Shown here piece by piece: positions 48,491 through 57,826 of a stretch of 64,000 nt of DNA. The notes beneath the pieces are model-generated. The model was not told the origin of the DNA, ran no database searches, and worked only from the letters and a program-made list of their open reading frames with translations. Position numbers and translations under genes: made by a program. Location of the stretch: NCBI RefSeq assembly GCF_005233515.1, contig NZ_QFZZ01000001.1, positions 649,320 through 713,319 on the forward strand, in the 5' to 3' direction. Every line of letters starts with the position of its first letter. Position 1 is the first letter of the stretch. This stretch comes from Pseudomonas sp. CFBP13508 (GTDB taxonomy: Bacteria; Pseudomonadota; Gammaproteobacteria; Pseudomonadales; Pseudomonadaceae).

Positions 48491-48614
48491 AGACGATGAC
48501 GGGGGTTGTTTAGATCGAAACGGCTTTTCATGACAGGCAGAAGTCGAGCACACCGGGTGAAAACGCCAGTGCTTGTCTAATCTTTTGATCGTCTAGATCG
48601 TATCGAGGACGATC

Positions 48615-50049
48615 ATGAAGCGATTCATTGAAGGCGAGGCCCGGACGCAAGTGACTCTGCTGCCGGAGTGCCTGGACGATTACGTAACCGAAGAAAATCC
48701 AGTCCGAGTGGTCGACGTTTTCGTCGATGAACTCGACCTGGGCGCACTTGGGTTTGAGGGCGTCGATCCTGCTGCAACGGGTCGTCCGGCCTATCATCCA
48801 GCGGTCTTGCTAAAGATCTATATCTACGGCTATCTCAATCGGATTCAGTCCAGTCGCCGGCTTGAGCGTGAGGCCGAGCGCAACGTCGAGTTGATGTGGC
48901 TAACGGGGCGTTTGGCCCCGGACTTCAAAACCATTGCCGACTTTCGCAAAGACAACGGCAAAGCCATTCGCAGCGTATGCCGCCAGTTCGTAGTTCTTTG
49001 TCGCAACCTCAATCTCTTCTCCCAATCGATCATCGCCATCGACGGCAGCAAATTCAAAGCCGTCAATAATCGCGACCGCAACTTCACTCAGGGCAAGGTG
49101 AAGGCACGCATGCAGCAGATCGAGCAGAGCATTGATCGATATCTGGCGGCGATGGATTCGGCGGATCGGGCAACGCCCGAAGTGGCCGAGGCCAAAGCAG
49201 AGCGGCTTAAAGAAAAGATAGAAACACTGAAAAAGCAGATGCAGACACTCAAGGACATCGAGGCGCAGCTCCACGAAAGTCCAGACCAGCAGATCTCCCT
49301 CACAGGCCCAGACGCACGCTCAATGGCTACGAGCGGCCGAGGCACCGGAACGGTTGGCTGCAACGTACAAACAGCTGTCGACGACAAACACCATCTGATC
49401 GTTGCCCATGAGGTGCCAACGTTGGTAATGATCGTGGGCAACTGAGCAATATGGCGAAACAAGCGCGTGAAGAAATCGAGGCTGAATCGCTAACGGTGGT
49501 GGCCGACCGAGGCTATTACAAAGGTCTGGAAATCCTTGCTTGCGAGCAAGCCGGCATCACTACCTTCGTACCGAAACACCCCACATCTGGCAGCAAAGCC
49601 GAAGGCCGATTTGGTAAGCAGGACTTCATCTATCTTGCGGCGTCGGACGAGTATCGATGCCCTGCGGGACAGTTACTAACCAGGCGGCATTCGTCATGGA
49701 AGACGGCATGTTATTGCATTGTTACTACTTTTCGGGCTGCCAGTCCTGCTCAATGCAAAAGCAATGTACGACGGGTAAGGAGCGCCGTGTGAAGCGCTGG
49801 GAACATGAGGCTGTAGTCGACGCGATGCAGGTTCGGCTAGAACATGCCCCGGGGAAGATGAAGGTTCGCCGCCAGACTGTTGAACATCTTTTCGGAACGC
49901 TCGAGTACTGCATGGGAAGTACCCACTTCCTGACCAAAACCCTGCCGAGGGTGAGCACTGAGATGAGCCTTCATGTGCTCGCCTACAACCTCAAACGAAT
50001 GATGAGCATCTTCGGCATCGCAGGACTGCTTGAGGCGATCAGGGCGTGA
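48615..50049 (+). pseudogene. IS1182 family transposase, frameshifted twice
   Basis: Three successive frames together match an IS1182 DDE transposase. Frame one runs to a stop near 49445 (FIEGEARTQVTLLPECLDDY, IIAIDGSKFKAVNNRDRNF). The second begins near 49412 (NVGNDRGQLSNMAKQ) and carries VVADRGYYKG and KAEGRFGKQDF. The third begins near 49695 (MEDGMLLHCYYFSGC, VRRQTVEHLFGTLEY). Each change fits a single-base loss. The full catalytic region is present but not in one frame. Confidence 0.85.
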
Positions 50050-50475
50050 ACCAAGCCGCTTGGCCGTTCGTGAGCGCCTGTTTGGGTCGCTGACGCGGCC
50101 CAAACGGCAATACGAACGCCTATGCAACTGATCAAGGAAATTCGCGCTTCCGTCCGCTGATTCCACTGGCACCATCGCGACTTTCAGTTTGCGACGTATT
50201 TTGTGCGTTTTCACACAGCCTGGGTCGATAGCTACCATCCGCCACCGGCAGCTATCAGCTGAGACGCCCGTACATCTGGCCCAAGCAAGCCACTCACCAA
50301 ACCTGGCCCCATGTTTTTCCTGCCTGCAATCCCAAACCCGCACAAAAAAACCACCGATGCGTTGTCAGTTGATCCTTTTCAGCCTATCTTCAATAAAACC
50401 TATACAGCCAGCCTGTGTGCGTACAACCTTTTCGCCCGACAGCGTCCCTAACCCGCACCGCCACGAGTAGCCCGA

Positions 50476-51033
50476 ATGAGCCCACTACTAGCCAGCCATT
50501 ACCGTGAAATCCTCGTTGGCGTCGGTGAGAACCCGGAACGCGAGGGTTTGCTGGACACGCCCCAGCGCGCCGCAAAGGCGATGCAATACCTGTGCAACGG
50601 TTACGGGATGAGCCTGGAAGACGTCACCAACGGTGCGCTGTTCGAGTCGCAGAGCGATGAGATGGTGATCGTCAGCGACATCGAGCTCTATTCGCTGTGT
50701 GAGCACCATATGCTGCCGTTTATCGGCAAGGCGCATGTGGCGTATATCCCCACTGGCCGGGTGCTGGGGCTGTCCAAGGTGGCACGGGTGGTCGACATGT
50801 TCGCGCGGCGTCTGCAGATCCAGGAAAACCTTACTCGGCAGATTGCTCAGGCGATCCAGCAGATCACCGACGCTGCCGGTGTCGCGGTGGTTATTGAGGC
50901 CAGGCACATGTGCATGATGATGCGCGGCGTCGAGAAGCAGAATTCGATCATGACCTCCTCTGTCATGCTCGGTGCCTTTCGCGACAGCTCGACGACGCGG
51001 CAGGAATTTCTCCAGCTCATCGGCCGGCGCTAG
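50476..51033 (+). CDS. folE: GTP cyclohydrolase I (type IA)
   Basis: 185-residue enzyme making 7,8-dihydroneopterin triphosphate from GTP. Zinc ligands are Cys75 and His78 (LCEHHMLPF) and Cys146 ([10 protein letters not shown]); [18 protein letters not shown] is also invariant. It is the first gene of an operon with a DUF3833 lipoprotein, an SDR and a DUF6482 gene. In several Pseudomonas this set belongs to the light/B12-responsive LitR regulon; TATACA (50400) and GTACA elements upstream could be part of such a site, a tentative reading. Confidence 0.93.
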   Translation: MSPLLASHYREILVGVGENPEREGLLDTPQRAAKAMQYLCNGYGMSLEDVTNGALFESQSDEMVIVSDIELYSLCEHHMLPFIGKAHVAYIPTGRVLGLSKVARVVDMFARRLQIQENLTRQIAQAIQQITDAAGVAVVIEARHMCMMMRGVEKQNSIMTSSVMLGAFRDSSTTRQEFLQLIGRR

Positions 51034-51078
51034 GCCTATACACAGCCTGTTAACTGTACAAGCACAAGGAGTAGGAAG

Positions 51079-51621
51079 ATGACCCGATTTCTGCTGCTGT
51101 TAGGACTGGCGCTCAGCATTGCAAGCTGCGGCAGTGTCGATGTTGCTCGTTATGCGGATCAGCAACCGGCATTGAGTCTGGAGCAGTTCTTCAGCCAGCC
51201 CGTCAAAGCCTGGGGAATGTTCCAGAAGCGCAACGGCGAAGTGGTCAAGCGTTTCGAGGTCGATATCGCCAGCCGTCGTGAAGGTGAAAACCTGATCCTC
51301 GACGAGCGCTTCCGTTACAGCGACGGCACCCGTGAACGCCGAGTCTGGACCCTCACTCCCGGGGGCAATGGTCAGTGGAGCGGTCGCGCGCATGATGTGG
51401 TCGGAGTTGCTCAGGGCCAGATCGCAGGCAACACCTTCCACTGGCGTTATCGCCTGAATCTGCCGGTCGACGACTCGACTTACGAGATGAGCATGGACGA
51501 CTGGATGTACCTGGTCGACGAAGACACGTTGATCAACCGCACCCGTATGTCCAAGTGGGGTTTCGAAGTCGGTCAGGTGACGGTGTTCTTCCGGCGCCAG
51601 AACGCTGGAGCGAACCCATGA
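51079..51621 (+). CDS. DUF3833 lipoprotein
   Basis: 180-residue envelope lipoprotein. The lipobox is SIASC near residue 17. DUF3833 landmarks include FSQPVKAWGMFQKRNGEVVK, LDERFRYSDGTRERRVWTL and MSMDDWMYLVDEDTLINRT. It overlaps the SDR start by four bases. Function unknown; the family often travels with folE or cfa genes. Confidence 0.88.
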   Translation: MTRFLLLLGLALSIASCGSVDVARYADQQPALSLEQFFSQPVKAWGMFQKRNGEVVKRFEVDIASRREGENLILDERFRYSDGTRERRVWTLTPGGNGQWSGRAHDVVGVAQGQIAGNTFHWRYRLNLPVDDSTYEMSMDDWMYLVDEDTLINRTRMSKWGFEVGQVTVFFRRQNAGANP

Positions 51622-52328
51622 GCAGTGGGTTGACCCTGGCCTCGTTCGGCGACGGTTATCGCGCCTTGGTGATCGGTGCCAGTGGCGCCCTCGGCACGGC
51701 GTTCTGCCAACATTTGAACCAGGATCCACGCTGCGCCAGCGTCCGTGCGCTGGGACGCAAAACTGTGCCGAAGCTCGACCTCGAGCAGCCCGAAACGATC
51801 GCCAGCGCCGCCGCCGAACTGGCAGCCGAAGCGCCTTATCACCTGATCATTCACGCGGCCGGCCTGCTCCATCGCGGCCAACTCAAGCCGGAAAAAAGCT
51901 ACAGCGCAATCGAAGCCGAGTCGCTGCAGGCCGTGTTTCAAGTCAACACCCTGGGGCCGGCATTGCTGCTGCGCGACTTTCTGCCATTGCTTGCGCCTCA
52001 AGGCGCGATGGCGATGCTTTCGGCAAAAGTCGGCAGCATCGGCGACAACCGTTTGGGCGGCTGGTACGCCTATCGCGCCTCCAAGGCTGCGCTGAACATG
52101 CTGATCAAGACCGCCGCCATCGAGCTTTCGCGCACTCGACCGCAGAGCCGCTTGCTCAGCCTGCACCCAGGCACGGTGGTCTCGCCGTTGTCGCAACCTT
52201 TTCGCGGAGCCGCAAGCGCCCGCCCGGCAGACATTGCCGCTGCGCAATTACTGAGTTTGATTGACACGCTGACGCCGGCCGATAGCGGCCATTTCTTCGC
52301 CTACGATGGAGAACGCCTGCCCTGGTAG
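51618..52328 (+). CDS. SDR family oxidoreductase, C-factor-like
   Basis: 236-residue short-chain dehydrogenase. The nucleotide motif is LVIGASGALGTAF and the catalytic Tyr-x3-Lys is in WYAYRASKAALNML, preceded by the serine region MLSAKVGSIGDN. The start at 51618 overlaps the DUF3833 stop (ATGA). It resembles CsgA/C-factor-type SDRs. Third gene of the folE operon; a pterin substrate is possible but unproven. Confidence 0.9.
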   Translation: MSSGLTLASFGDGYRALVIGASGALGTAFCQHLNQDPRCASVRALGRKTVPKLDLEQPETIASAAAELAAEAPYHLIIHAAGLLHRGQLKPEKSYSAIEAESLQAVFQVNTLGPALLLRDFLPLLAPQGAMAMLSAKVGSIGDNRLGGWYAYRASKAALNMLIKTAAIELSRTRPQSRLLSLHPGTVVSPLSQPFRGAASARPADIAAAQLLSLIDTLTPADSGHFFAYDGERLPW

Positions 52329-52342
52329 GCAAGGAGTGAAGC

Positions 52343-52648
52343 ATGAATCTGCAAACCCTCACCGAACGTGCGGCCAACAGTGAAGTTCGCGAACTGGAGC
52401 TGCTGTCACTCGAAGGTGGTTTTTATCTGGCGAGGATTCGCGTGGATCAAGGCCAGTTCACCTTGCTCGATGACGCGGCCAAGCCAATGCACCTGCGTTC
52501 GATCACCCACCTGCGCGACTTGCTGCAAACCGTGCCGGCGTTTCCCTGCGTGCTGGTGCAGCAATGCGTGCACGACGAAATGTGCGGCCGGGATTCAGGG
52601 CCGGTTGAAGAGCTGCGCATTCCATTTTCGCTGACCACGCCGTTATGA
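52343..52648 (+). CDS. DUF6482 family protein
   Basis: 101-residue cytoplasmic protein with the DUF6482 pattern: VRELELLSLEGGFYLARI, LRSITHLRDLLQ and a conserved cysteine/His pair in VLVQQCVHDEMCGR. An AAGGAG site precedes the start and it lies 14 bases after the SDR, so it is the fourth gene of the operon. Function unknown. Confidence 0.82.
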   Translation: MNLQTLTERAANSEVRELELLSLEGGFYLARIRVDQGQFTLLDDAAKPMHLRSITHLRDLLQTVPAFPCVLVQQCVHDEMCGRDSGPVEELRIPFSLTTPL

Positions 52649-52773
52649 CGCCGAAGCGAGGCAAGCGCTGCATGGCAGGCTGATAAGGCGCGCGTCGCCC
52701 ACCGGCGACGCATTTATCGAACCCCTGCCCCGTCCACGGGTCTGCTTCACATCGATTCCCTGGAAGTAAACCC

Positions 52774-53577
52774 ATGTCCACTCAACACACGCTTGTCCTG
52801 CTTGCCCGAGGCGGATACGCCGCGCGCGGCGTTCTGTATCTGATCATCGGCATCTTCGCGCTACTGGCGGCGCACGACTCCACCAAACCGAAAGACAGTC
52901 ACAAAAGCCTTGAAGCATTGCTCAGCCAGCCGTTCGGCTACGTGCTGATCGGTGTTGTGGTCGCCGGCCTGCTGGCCTTCGCCGCCTGGCGTGCGCTGCA
53001 AGCGATCCGCGATGTCGACCACCACGGCAGCGAGTTCAAAGGCCTGGTCATTCGCGCAGGTCTGCTCGCCGGCGGTCTGGTCAATGCGGCGCTGGCCTTC
53101 TTTGCCTTGGGTCTGTTGGTGAGTGGTCTCAGGAGTTCGGGCGGCTCCGGCGATGGCAAGACCAAGGATCTGCTCGCGCAGCTGCTGTCGTTCGAGCATT
53201 CGAACCTGTTGATCTACCTGATCGCGCTGATCCCGCTGGGTGTCGGTATCGCCCACATCATCAAAGGCTGGAAGGCCACGTTCGAGAAATACTTCGAAGC
53301 GGATGACGAAGTGATGCGTTACGTGCGCCCGGTGTCGCGCTTTGGCTTGATCGCCCGAGGCGTGGTGTTTATCGAGATTGCGGTGTTGATGGCGGTCAGC
53401 GGCTCGGTTTACCAAGCGACCAATCCACCCGGCATGAAGGAAGCGCTGGATGCTTTGCAGAATCTGCCGGCAGGTGGGGTGCTGTTGATGCTGATGGCGT
53501 TGGGGCTGATCGCGTTTTCGGTGTACAGCTTTTCCGAAGCAGCCTGGCGCCGGATCGAAATGGATATGCCGCTGTAA
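52774..53577 (+). CDS. DUF1206 membrane protein
   Basis: 267-residue inner-membrane protein with six helices arranged as three repeated two-helix units, each beginning ARGG/ARG (LARGGYAARGVLYLIIGIFA, LIARGVVFIEIAVLMAV). This is the DUF1206 architecture. It has its own GGAAG site 126 bases after the folE operon. A bidirectional hairpin follows. Function unknown. Confidence 0.88.
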   Translation: MSTQHTLVLLARGGYAARGVLYLIIGIFALLAAHDSTKPKDSHKSLEALLSQPFGYVLIGVVVAGLLAFAAWRALQAIRDVDHHGSEFKGLVIRAGLLAGGLVNAALAFFALGLLVSGLRSSGGSGDGKTKDLLAQLLSFEHSNLLIYLIALIPLGVGIAHIIKGWKATFEKYFEADDEVMRYVRPVSRFGLIARGVVFIEIAVLMAVSGSVYQATNPPGMKEALDALQNLPAGGVLLMLMALGLIAFSVYSFSEAAWRRIEMDMPL

Positions 53578-53585
53578 GCGGCTAT

Positions 53586-53609
53586 TCGAGGGGGCGTTTG
53601 CCCCCTCGA
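53586..53609. terminator. Bidirectional terminator between DUF1206 and NRAMP-like genes
   Basis: Ten-base stem TCGAGGGGGC/GCCCCCTCGA with a four-base loop, lying between two convergent genes. Confidence 0.8.
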
Positions 53610-53619
53610 CTGCTTCCCA

Positions 53620-54921
53620 TCAAGTAAACAGATCAACGCCCAACTGGAACGCTACCCATAGCGCCAGACCCGTAGCAAACATCAGCGCGATGTTTTCAAA
53701 CAGGTTGTTGCGGTATTGCTTGTCCAGCAGCGATTTCTGGTTGGACATGATCAGCAGGCCCAGGGAAATCACCGGCAAACCAATGATGTTCAATGCGCTG
53801 ACACCAATGGTCAGGGTGACGAAATCCGGCATGCCCGGCATCGACCAGATCAGCGGCGTGACGAGGATGAACAGCATGAACCACTTGTGCATCGGGTCAT
53901 GATGGAACTCTTTGCCGTACTTCTCGCGACGCTCAGGACGAACATGCTGGAAGGCATCGGTGATCAGCATCGGAAACGCCGTGGTCTTGCCTGAAATACT
54001 GGCGAACAGCGTCGCGAACACACCGATGAAGAACACGTACCAGCCGATCGGGCCGAAGAAGATTTCCAGCGCCTTGCCCAGATCGCCCAAGGTTTTCACC
54101 TCGATGCCGTTGGGCCGCAGGATTTCCGCGCCAACAATCCAGATCGCCAGGTTGATGATGATCCCGACGAACACCGCAAACAGCAGATCGTTACGTTGAA
54201 TGCGCTTGTGCTGCGGCCCGGTCCAGCCTTTCTGGCGCATGACATACGGGTGCACGAAGTTGGCGATCGAGCCGGCGACCGCGCCGATCACCGAGACCGC
54301 CACCAGCAAGGCGCCATGCACGCCTTCGTCCGGCGGAATGCTGAAGCCGATGGTGCCTTTGATGATGCCGCTGACATCCGGGCCGGACATCACCGCCAGG
54401 GCGATGAACGCCAGGGTCATGATCGCCAGCAGCAGCTTCATCACGCCTTCGATCATCGTGTAGATGTTGCGCCCGACCAGCATCCACACCGCCAGCACCA
54501 CCGCCACCGAGCACAGCAATGGCTGATCGATCTTGAACAGCATCGCCAGCGACTCCCCTGCCCCCTTGATCATGTAGGCGTTCATCAAGTGCCCCATCAA
54601 CAAGGCATAAACCAGCATGAACCAGGCAAACACCGGGTTGAGCTGGGCGTAGCCCTGAAGAATGGTCATGCCCTGGTTATTGCACAGCTGGAAGCGGGCA
54701 ATGATGTTGACGATCAGGTACCTGAGCAACAGCGAGACCGCCAGCACCCACATCATGGCGTAGCCGTAGTTCGCACCGGCCACTGAAGACGTGATGAGAT
54801 CGCCCGCACCGAGCCACGACAGCACGGCGATAATGCCGGGGCCGAGCAGTTTCAGAGTACGCAGGAAAAGGTTTTGCGGTTTTGCAGCGGCCTGATGATC
54901 GAGTGGAGCCATGCTCGTCAT
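53620..54921 (-). CDS. NRAMP-related divalent metal transporter lacking canonical motifs
   Basis: 433-residue membrane protein with about eleven helices in the NRAMP/LeuT pattern. The helix-1 metal motif DPGN is replaced by GAGD (residues 38-41, in SWLGAGDLITSSVAGANYGY), and helix 6 reads GAVAGSIANFVHP (213-225) where classical members have MPH. These changes remove the usual manganese/iron ligands, as in NRAMP-related magnesium or other divergent members. GGAGATAC precedes the start. The substrate is therefore open. Confidence 0.82.
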   Translation of the reverse strand: MTSMAPLDHQAAAKPQNLFLRTLKLLGPGIIAVLSWLGAGDLITSSVAGANYGYAMMWVLAVSLLLRYLIVNIIARFQLCNNQGMTILQGYAQLNPVFAWFMLVYALLMGHLMNAYMIKGAGESLAMLFKIDQPLLCSVAVVLAVWMLVGRNIYTMIEGVMKLLLAIMTLAFIALAVMSGPDVSGIIKGTIGFSIPPDEGVHGALLVAVSVIGAVAGSIANFVHPYVMRQKGWTGPQHKRIQRNDLLFAVFVGIIINLAIWIVGAEILRPNGIEVKTLGDLGKALEIFFGPIGWYVFFIGVFATLFASISGKTTAFPMLITDAFQHVRPERREKYGKEFHHDPMHKWFMLFILVTPLIWSMPGMPDFVTLTIGVSALNIIGLPVISLGLLIMSNQKSLLDKQYRNNLFENIALMFATGLALWVAFQLGVDLFT

Positions 54922-55186
54922 AGGGGTATCTCCGTTATTGTTTTTGTGAGAGTTGTTGCAATGCGCACATTAGGTAGGATGTCGTACAACAACGCTAACG
55001 GGAGAGTATGTAAAAATGTGTCAAACCTCAATCACGACCACCCTCTCCGATCATTTCCGCTGATCAAAATCATCTAGAACAAGCATGTCAAATAAGCGTA
55101 GCGACGTTACAGGCCCCCGAAATAGCCATTGATGCCCCAGCCAATCACTCATAGGATGACTGATCACAACAACAATAAGGCTGGAA

Positions 55187-56320
55187 ATGATGAAAGGAAC
55201 GCTATTGATCGCTGCGCTCGCCTCCTCGTTGAGCGTGACGGCTAACGCCGCTACTTACGCTTACATCTCAAGCCCAGGCGACGGTCTGATCTCGCAATAT
55301 CGCCTTGACCAGAGCAACGGCGCACTCACCCTCGTTGAGCAGATCCAGGCCGGCGACCAGGTCAATCCCATGGCCCTCACCCCGGACGGCAAAGTGCTGT
55401 TTGCAGCGTTGCGGGTCAAGCCTTTCCAGGTGCTGGGCTATCGGATCGACTCCAAAAGCGGTCATCTGACAAAGTTTACCCAAGCGCCCCTGGCAGAGAG
55501 CATGGCCTACCTGTCGACCGATCGAAAAGGTCGCTACCTGCTCGCGGCCTCCTACGGCGCCGATGCGCTCAGCGTTCAAAAGATCGGCGAGGATCATCAA
55601 CCTTCCGCCAACATCCTGCGTTATCCGACCGGCCTGCACGCGCATTCGATTCGCACCGAGCCGAGCAATCGCTTTGCCTACGCCGGCAACCTGGGCACCG
55701 ACAAGGTGCTGCAATATCGCCTGGATGCCAAGACTGGCGAGCTCAGCCCGATCGGCAGCGGCTCGGTCAGCGTCCCGGAGAAAACCGGGCCTCGGCACCT
55801 GGCGTTCTCGCCCAACGGCAAATTCCTTTACGTCGTTGGCGAGATGAGCGGCACTGTGACTGCGTTCTCAATCGACGAAACCAGCGGCGCGTTGACCGAA
55901 ATCGCTGTGGCCAATGGCATTCCCGAACGCTTGCAACTGGCCCACGGCGAAGTCCGTGATGCGCGCAACAACGATTTGAAAGACGACCCGACCCCGCGCA
56001 TCTGGGCTGCCGACCTGCGCATGTCGCCGGATGGAAAACTGCTGCTGATGAGTGAGCGCACCAGCAGCAGCGTTTCGGCATTTGCCGTGGATCCGGCAAC
56101 AGGGGGACTGACGTTTCTCGACAACTACCCCGTGCAAGAACAGCAACCACGCAACATCGCCTTCTCCCCAGATGGCCGCTGGCTGCTGGTGACGGGCGAG
56201 AAAAGCGCCAAGGTCGGTACGTACGCGGTGAGCAAGGATGGCGCGCTGAAGCGTGTCGGTGAAGCGGCGTCCGGCAAAGGCGCATTGTGGATCGAGATAC
56301 TGCAAACGCCTGACGCATGA
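55187..56320 (+). CDS. Secreted lactonase family protein (6-phosphogluconolactonase-like beta-propeller)
   Basis: 377-residue exported seven-bladed propeller of the YbhE/Pgl family. A signal peptide (LLIAALASSLSVTANA) is followed by blades such as FAALRVKPFQVLGYRID, HLAFSPNGKFLYVVGEMSG and NIAFSPDGRWLLVTGE. Export argues against a role as the cytoplasmic phosphogluconolactonase; lactone hydrolysis in the periplasm is a possibility. AAGG precedes tandem ATGs. A terminator follows. Confidence 0.85.
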   Translation: MMKGTLLIAALASSLSVTANAATYAYISSPGDGLISQYRLDQSNGALTLVEQIQAGDQVNPMALTPDGKVLFAALRVKPFQVLGYRIDSKSGHLTKFTQAPLAESMAYLSTDRKGRYLLAASYGADALSVQKIGEDHQPSANILRYPTGLHAHSIRTEPSNRFAYAGNLGTDKVLQYRLDAKTGELSPIGSGSVSVPEKTGPRHLAFSPNGKFLYVVGEMSGTVTAFSIDETSGALTEIAVANGIPERLQLAHGEVRDARNNDLKDDPTPRIWAADLRMSPDGKLLLMSERTSSSVSAFAVDPATGGLTFLDNYPVQEQQPRNIAFSPDGRWLLVTGEKSAKVGTYAVSKDGALKRVGEAASGKGALWIEILQTPDA

Positions 56321-56324
56321 ATAT

Positions 56325-56349
56325 CTGCGGAGCAGCAACTGCTCCGCAG
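56325..56349 (+). terminator. Terminator after the lactonase gene
   Basis: Eleven-base perfect stem CTGCGGAGCAG/CTGCTCCGCAG with a three-base loop, directly after the stop. Confidence 0.75.
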
Positions 56350-56438
56350 CCCTGCAACTAATCCCCCGCCGCTTCGGTCATTAGGTTTGCCGAGGTCGAT
56401 TCACTTACGCAGACCTCCCGTTCAAGAGACTGCCCAAC

Positions 56439-57680
56439 GTGATCAGCCATCTCGATCGCCGCAACAACCGCTCGCTGGACAGTCTGAATTTCTTTCTCGC
56501 CGATGTCCGCGACGGCCTCGGGCCGTACCTCGCCATCTACTTGCTCGCCGTGCACCACTGGGACCCGGCCAGCATCGGTGTGGTCATGACTCTCGCCGGT
56601 ATCGCCGCGCTGGTCACGCAGACGCCCGCTGGTGCGCTGGTTGACAGCAGCCGGGCGAAACGTGCGCTGGTCATCATCGCCGCGCTGTTGGTCACGGTGA
56701 GTTGTCTGCTCCTGCCGTTCATTTCGTCATTCAGTCTGGTGGCGTTGACCCAAGCCTTGAGCGCGGCGGCAGCATCTATTTTTGCCCCGGCTATTTCCGC
56801 GATCACCCTGGGCATCACCGGCCCGCGAGCATTCACCCGGCGTACAGGTCGCAACGAGACGTTCAACCATGCCGGCAACGCGTGCGCGGCGTTGTTGGCC
56901 GGTTTGTTTGCGTATCTGTTCGGTCCGGTGGCGGTGTTTTATCTGATGGCGGTCATGGCGCTGGCCAGTGTGATTGCCGTGCTGTTCGTTTCGGCAGAAG
57001 CGATAGATCACGACGTCGCGCGCGGTTTGCAGCCTGGCGATCAAAGTCATCAGCCGTCCGGATTCAAGGTACTGCTGAGCAATCGCCCGTTGCTGATGTT
57101 TGCCCTGTGCTGCGCGCTGTTTCACTTGGCCAACGCGGCGATGCTGCCGCTGGTGAGCCAGAAACTCGCCCAAGCCAACTTGCACATGGCCACGCCGCTG
57201 ACGTCGGCGTGCATCGTCGCAGCCCAACTGGTGATGGTGCCGATGGCGCTGCTGGCCGGTGCGAAAGCCGATGTCTGGGGGCGCAAACCGTTATTGCTGG
57301 CGGGTTTTCTGATCCTGCCGCTGCGTGGTTTGCTCTACACCTTCTCGGATGATCCGTACTGGCTGGTCGCCGTGCAGCTGCTCGACGGCGTTGGCGCTGG
57401 GCTGTTCGGCGCGCTGTTCCCGGTGATGGTCAAGGATCTGACCCTCGGCTCCGGGCATTTCAATGTCAGCCTTGGCGCGCTGACCACAGCGTTTGGTCTG
57501 GGCGCGGCGCTGAGCAATGGGCTGGCCGGATTTGTCGTCGAGGCCGCCGGTTACAGCGCAGCGTTCCTGACTCTTGCCGGAGTTGCGGCGGCGGCGTTTC
57601 TGCTGCTGTTGATCGGTGTTCCGGAAACGCTGCAGCGGACTGACAAGTTCGAGTCCGCTGCACTGCTGAGCCAAAACTGA
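56439..57680 (+). CDS. MFS transporter
   Basis: 413-residue twelve-helix major facilitator. Helices begin with FFLADVRDGLGPYLAIYLLA; the loop 2-3 motif A region is ALVDSSRAKRALVI, and GAKADVWGRKPLLLAG marks the second half. The GTG start at 56439 is the first plausible one. It resembles drug/organic-anion exporters of the DHA1 type. No linked enzyme reveals the substrate. Confidence 0.87.
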   Translation: MISHLDRRNNRSLDSLNFFLADVRDGLGPYLAIYLLAVHHWDPASIGVVMTLAGIAALVTQTPAGALVDSSRAKRALVIIAALLVTVSCLLLPFISSFSLVALTQALSAAAASIFAPAISAITLGITGPRAFTRRTGRNETFNHAGNACAALLAGLFAYLFGPVAVFYLMAVMALASVIAVLFVSAEAIDHDVARGLQPGDQSHQPSGFKVLLSNRPLLMFALCCALFHLANAAMLPLVSQKLAQANLHMATPLTSACIVAAQLVMVPMALLAGAKADVWGRKPLLLAGFLILPLRGLLYTFSDDPYWLVAVQLLDGVGAGLFGALFPVMVKDLTLGSGHFNVSLGALTTAFGLGAALSNGLAGFVVEAAGYSAAFLTLAGVAAAAFLLLLIGVPETLQRTDKFESAALLSQN

Positions 57681-57762
57681 GCGGTTTGTATCAGCATGTA
57701 GCTTTTGCCGACACAGATACACACGCATGCGAAGTTCAGCCTTGCGCACACAGAACTGACAC

Positions 57763-57778
57763 ATTTAGCGCGCTAAAT
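57763..57778. promoter_or_regulatory. Perfect 16-bp palindrome upstream of hydrolase
   Basis: ATTTAGCGCGCTAAAT lies 49 bases before the hydrolase start, where a MarR/TetR-type operator would overlap the promoter. No such regulator is adjacent. Confidence 0.5.
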
Positions 57779-57826
57779 ACCCCTGTCGCTTCCATTCCTA
57801 CCTTAACCAATCGACAGGACATCACC

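Larger units (their letters stand above)
48037..50222 (+). mobile_element. IS1182-like insertion sequence with passenger ORF
   Basis: 2186-bp element bounded by perfect 17-base inverted repeats CAGGCTGTGTGAAAACG (48037-48053) and its complement (50206-50222). A GGTC direct repeat flanks it (48033-48036 and 50223-50226). Joining the flanks restores a dispersed repeat (CGCTTTTGGTCGATAGC). It contains a zinc-ribbon ORF and a transposase broken by two frameshifts, so it is probably immobile on its own. Confidence 0.8.

Noticed and set aside
48552..48570. Alternative left end of the insertion sequence near the transposase start
   Set aside because: Only GTGAAAACGC matches the right end, while 48037 matches over 17 bases and has a target duplication; kept only as a hint of rearrangement.
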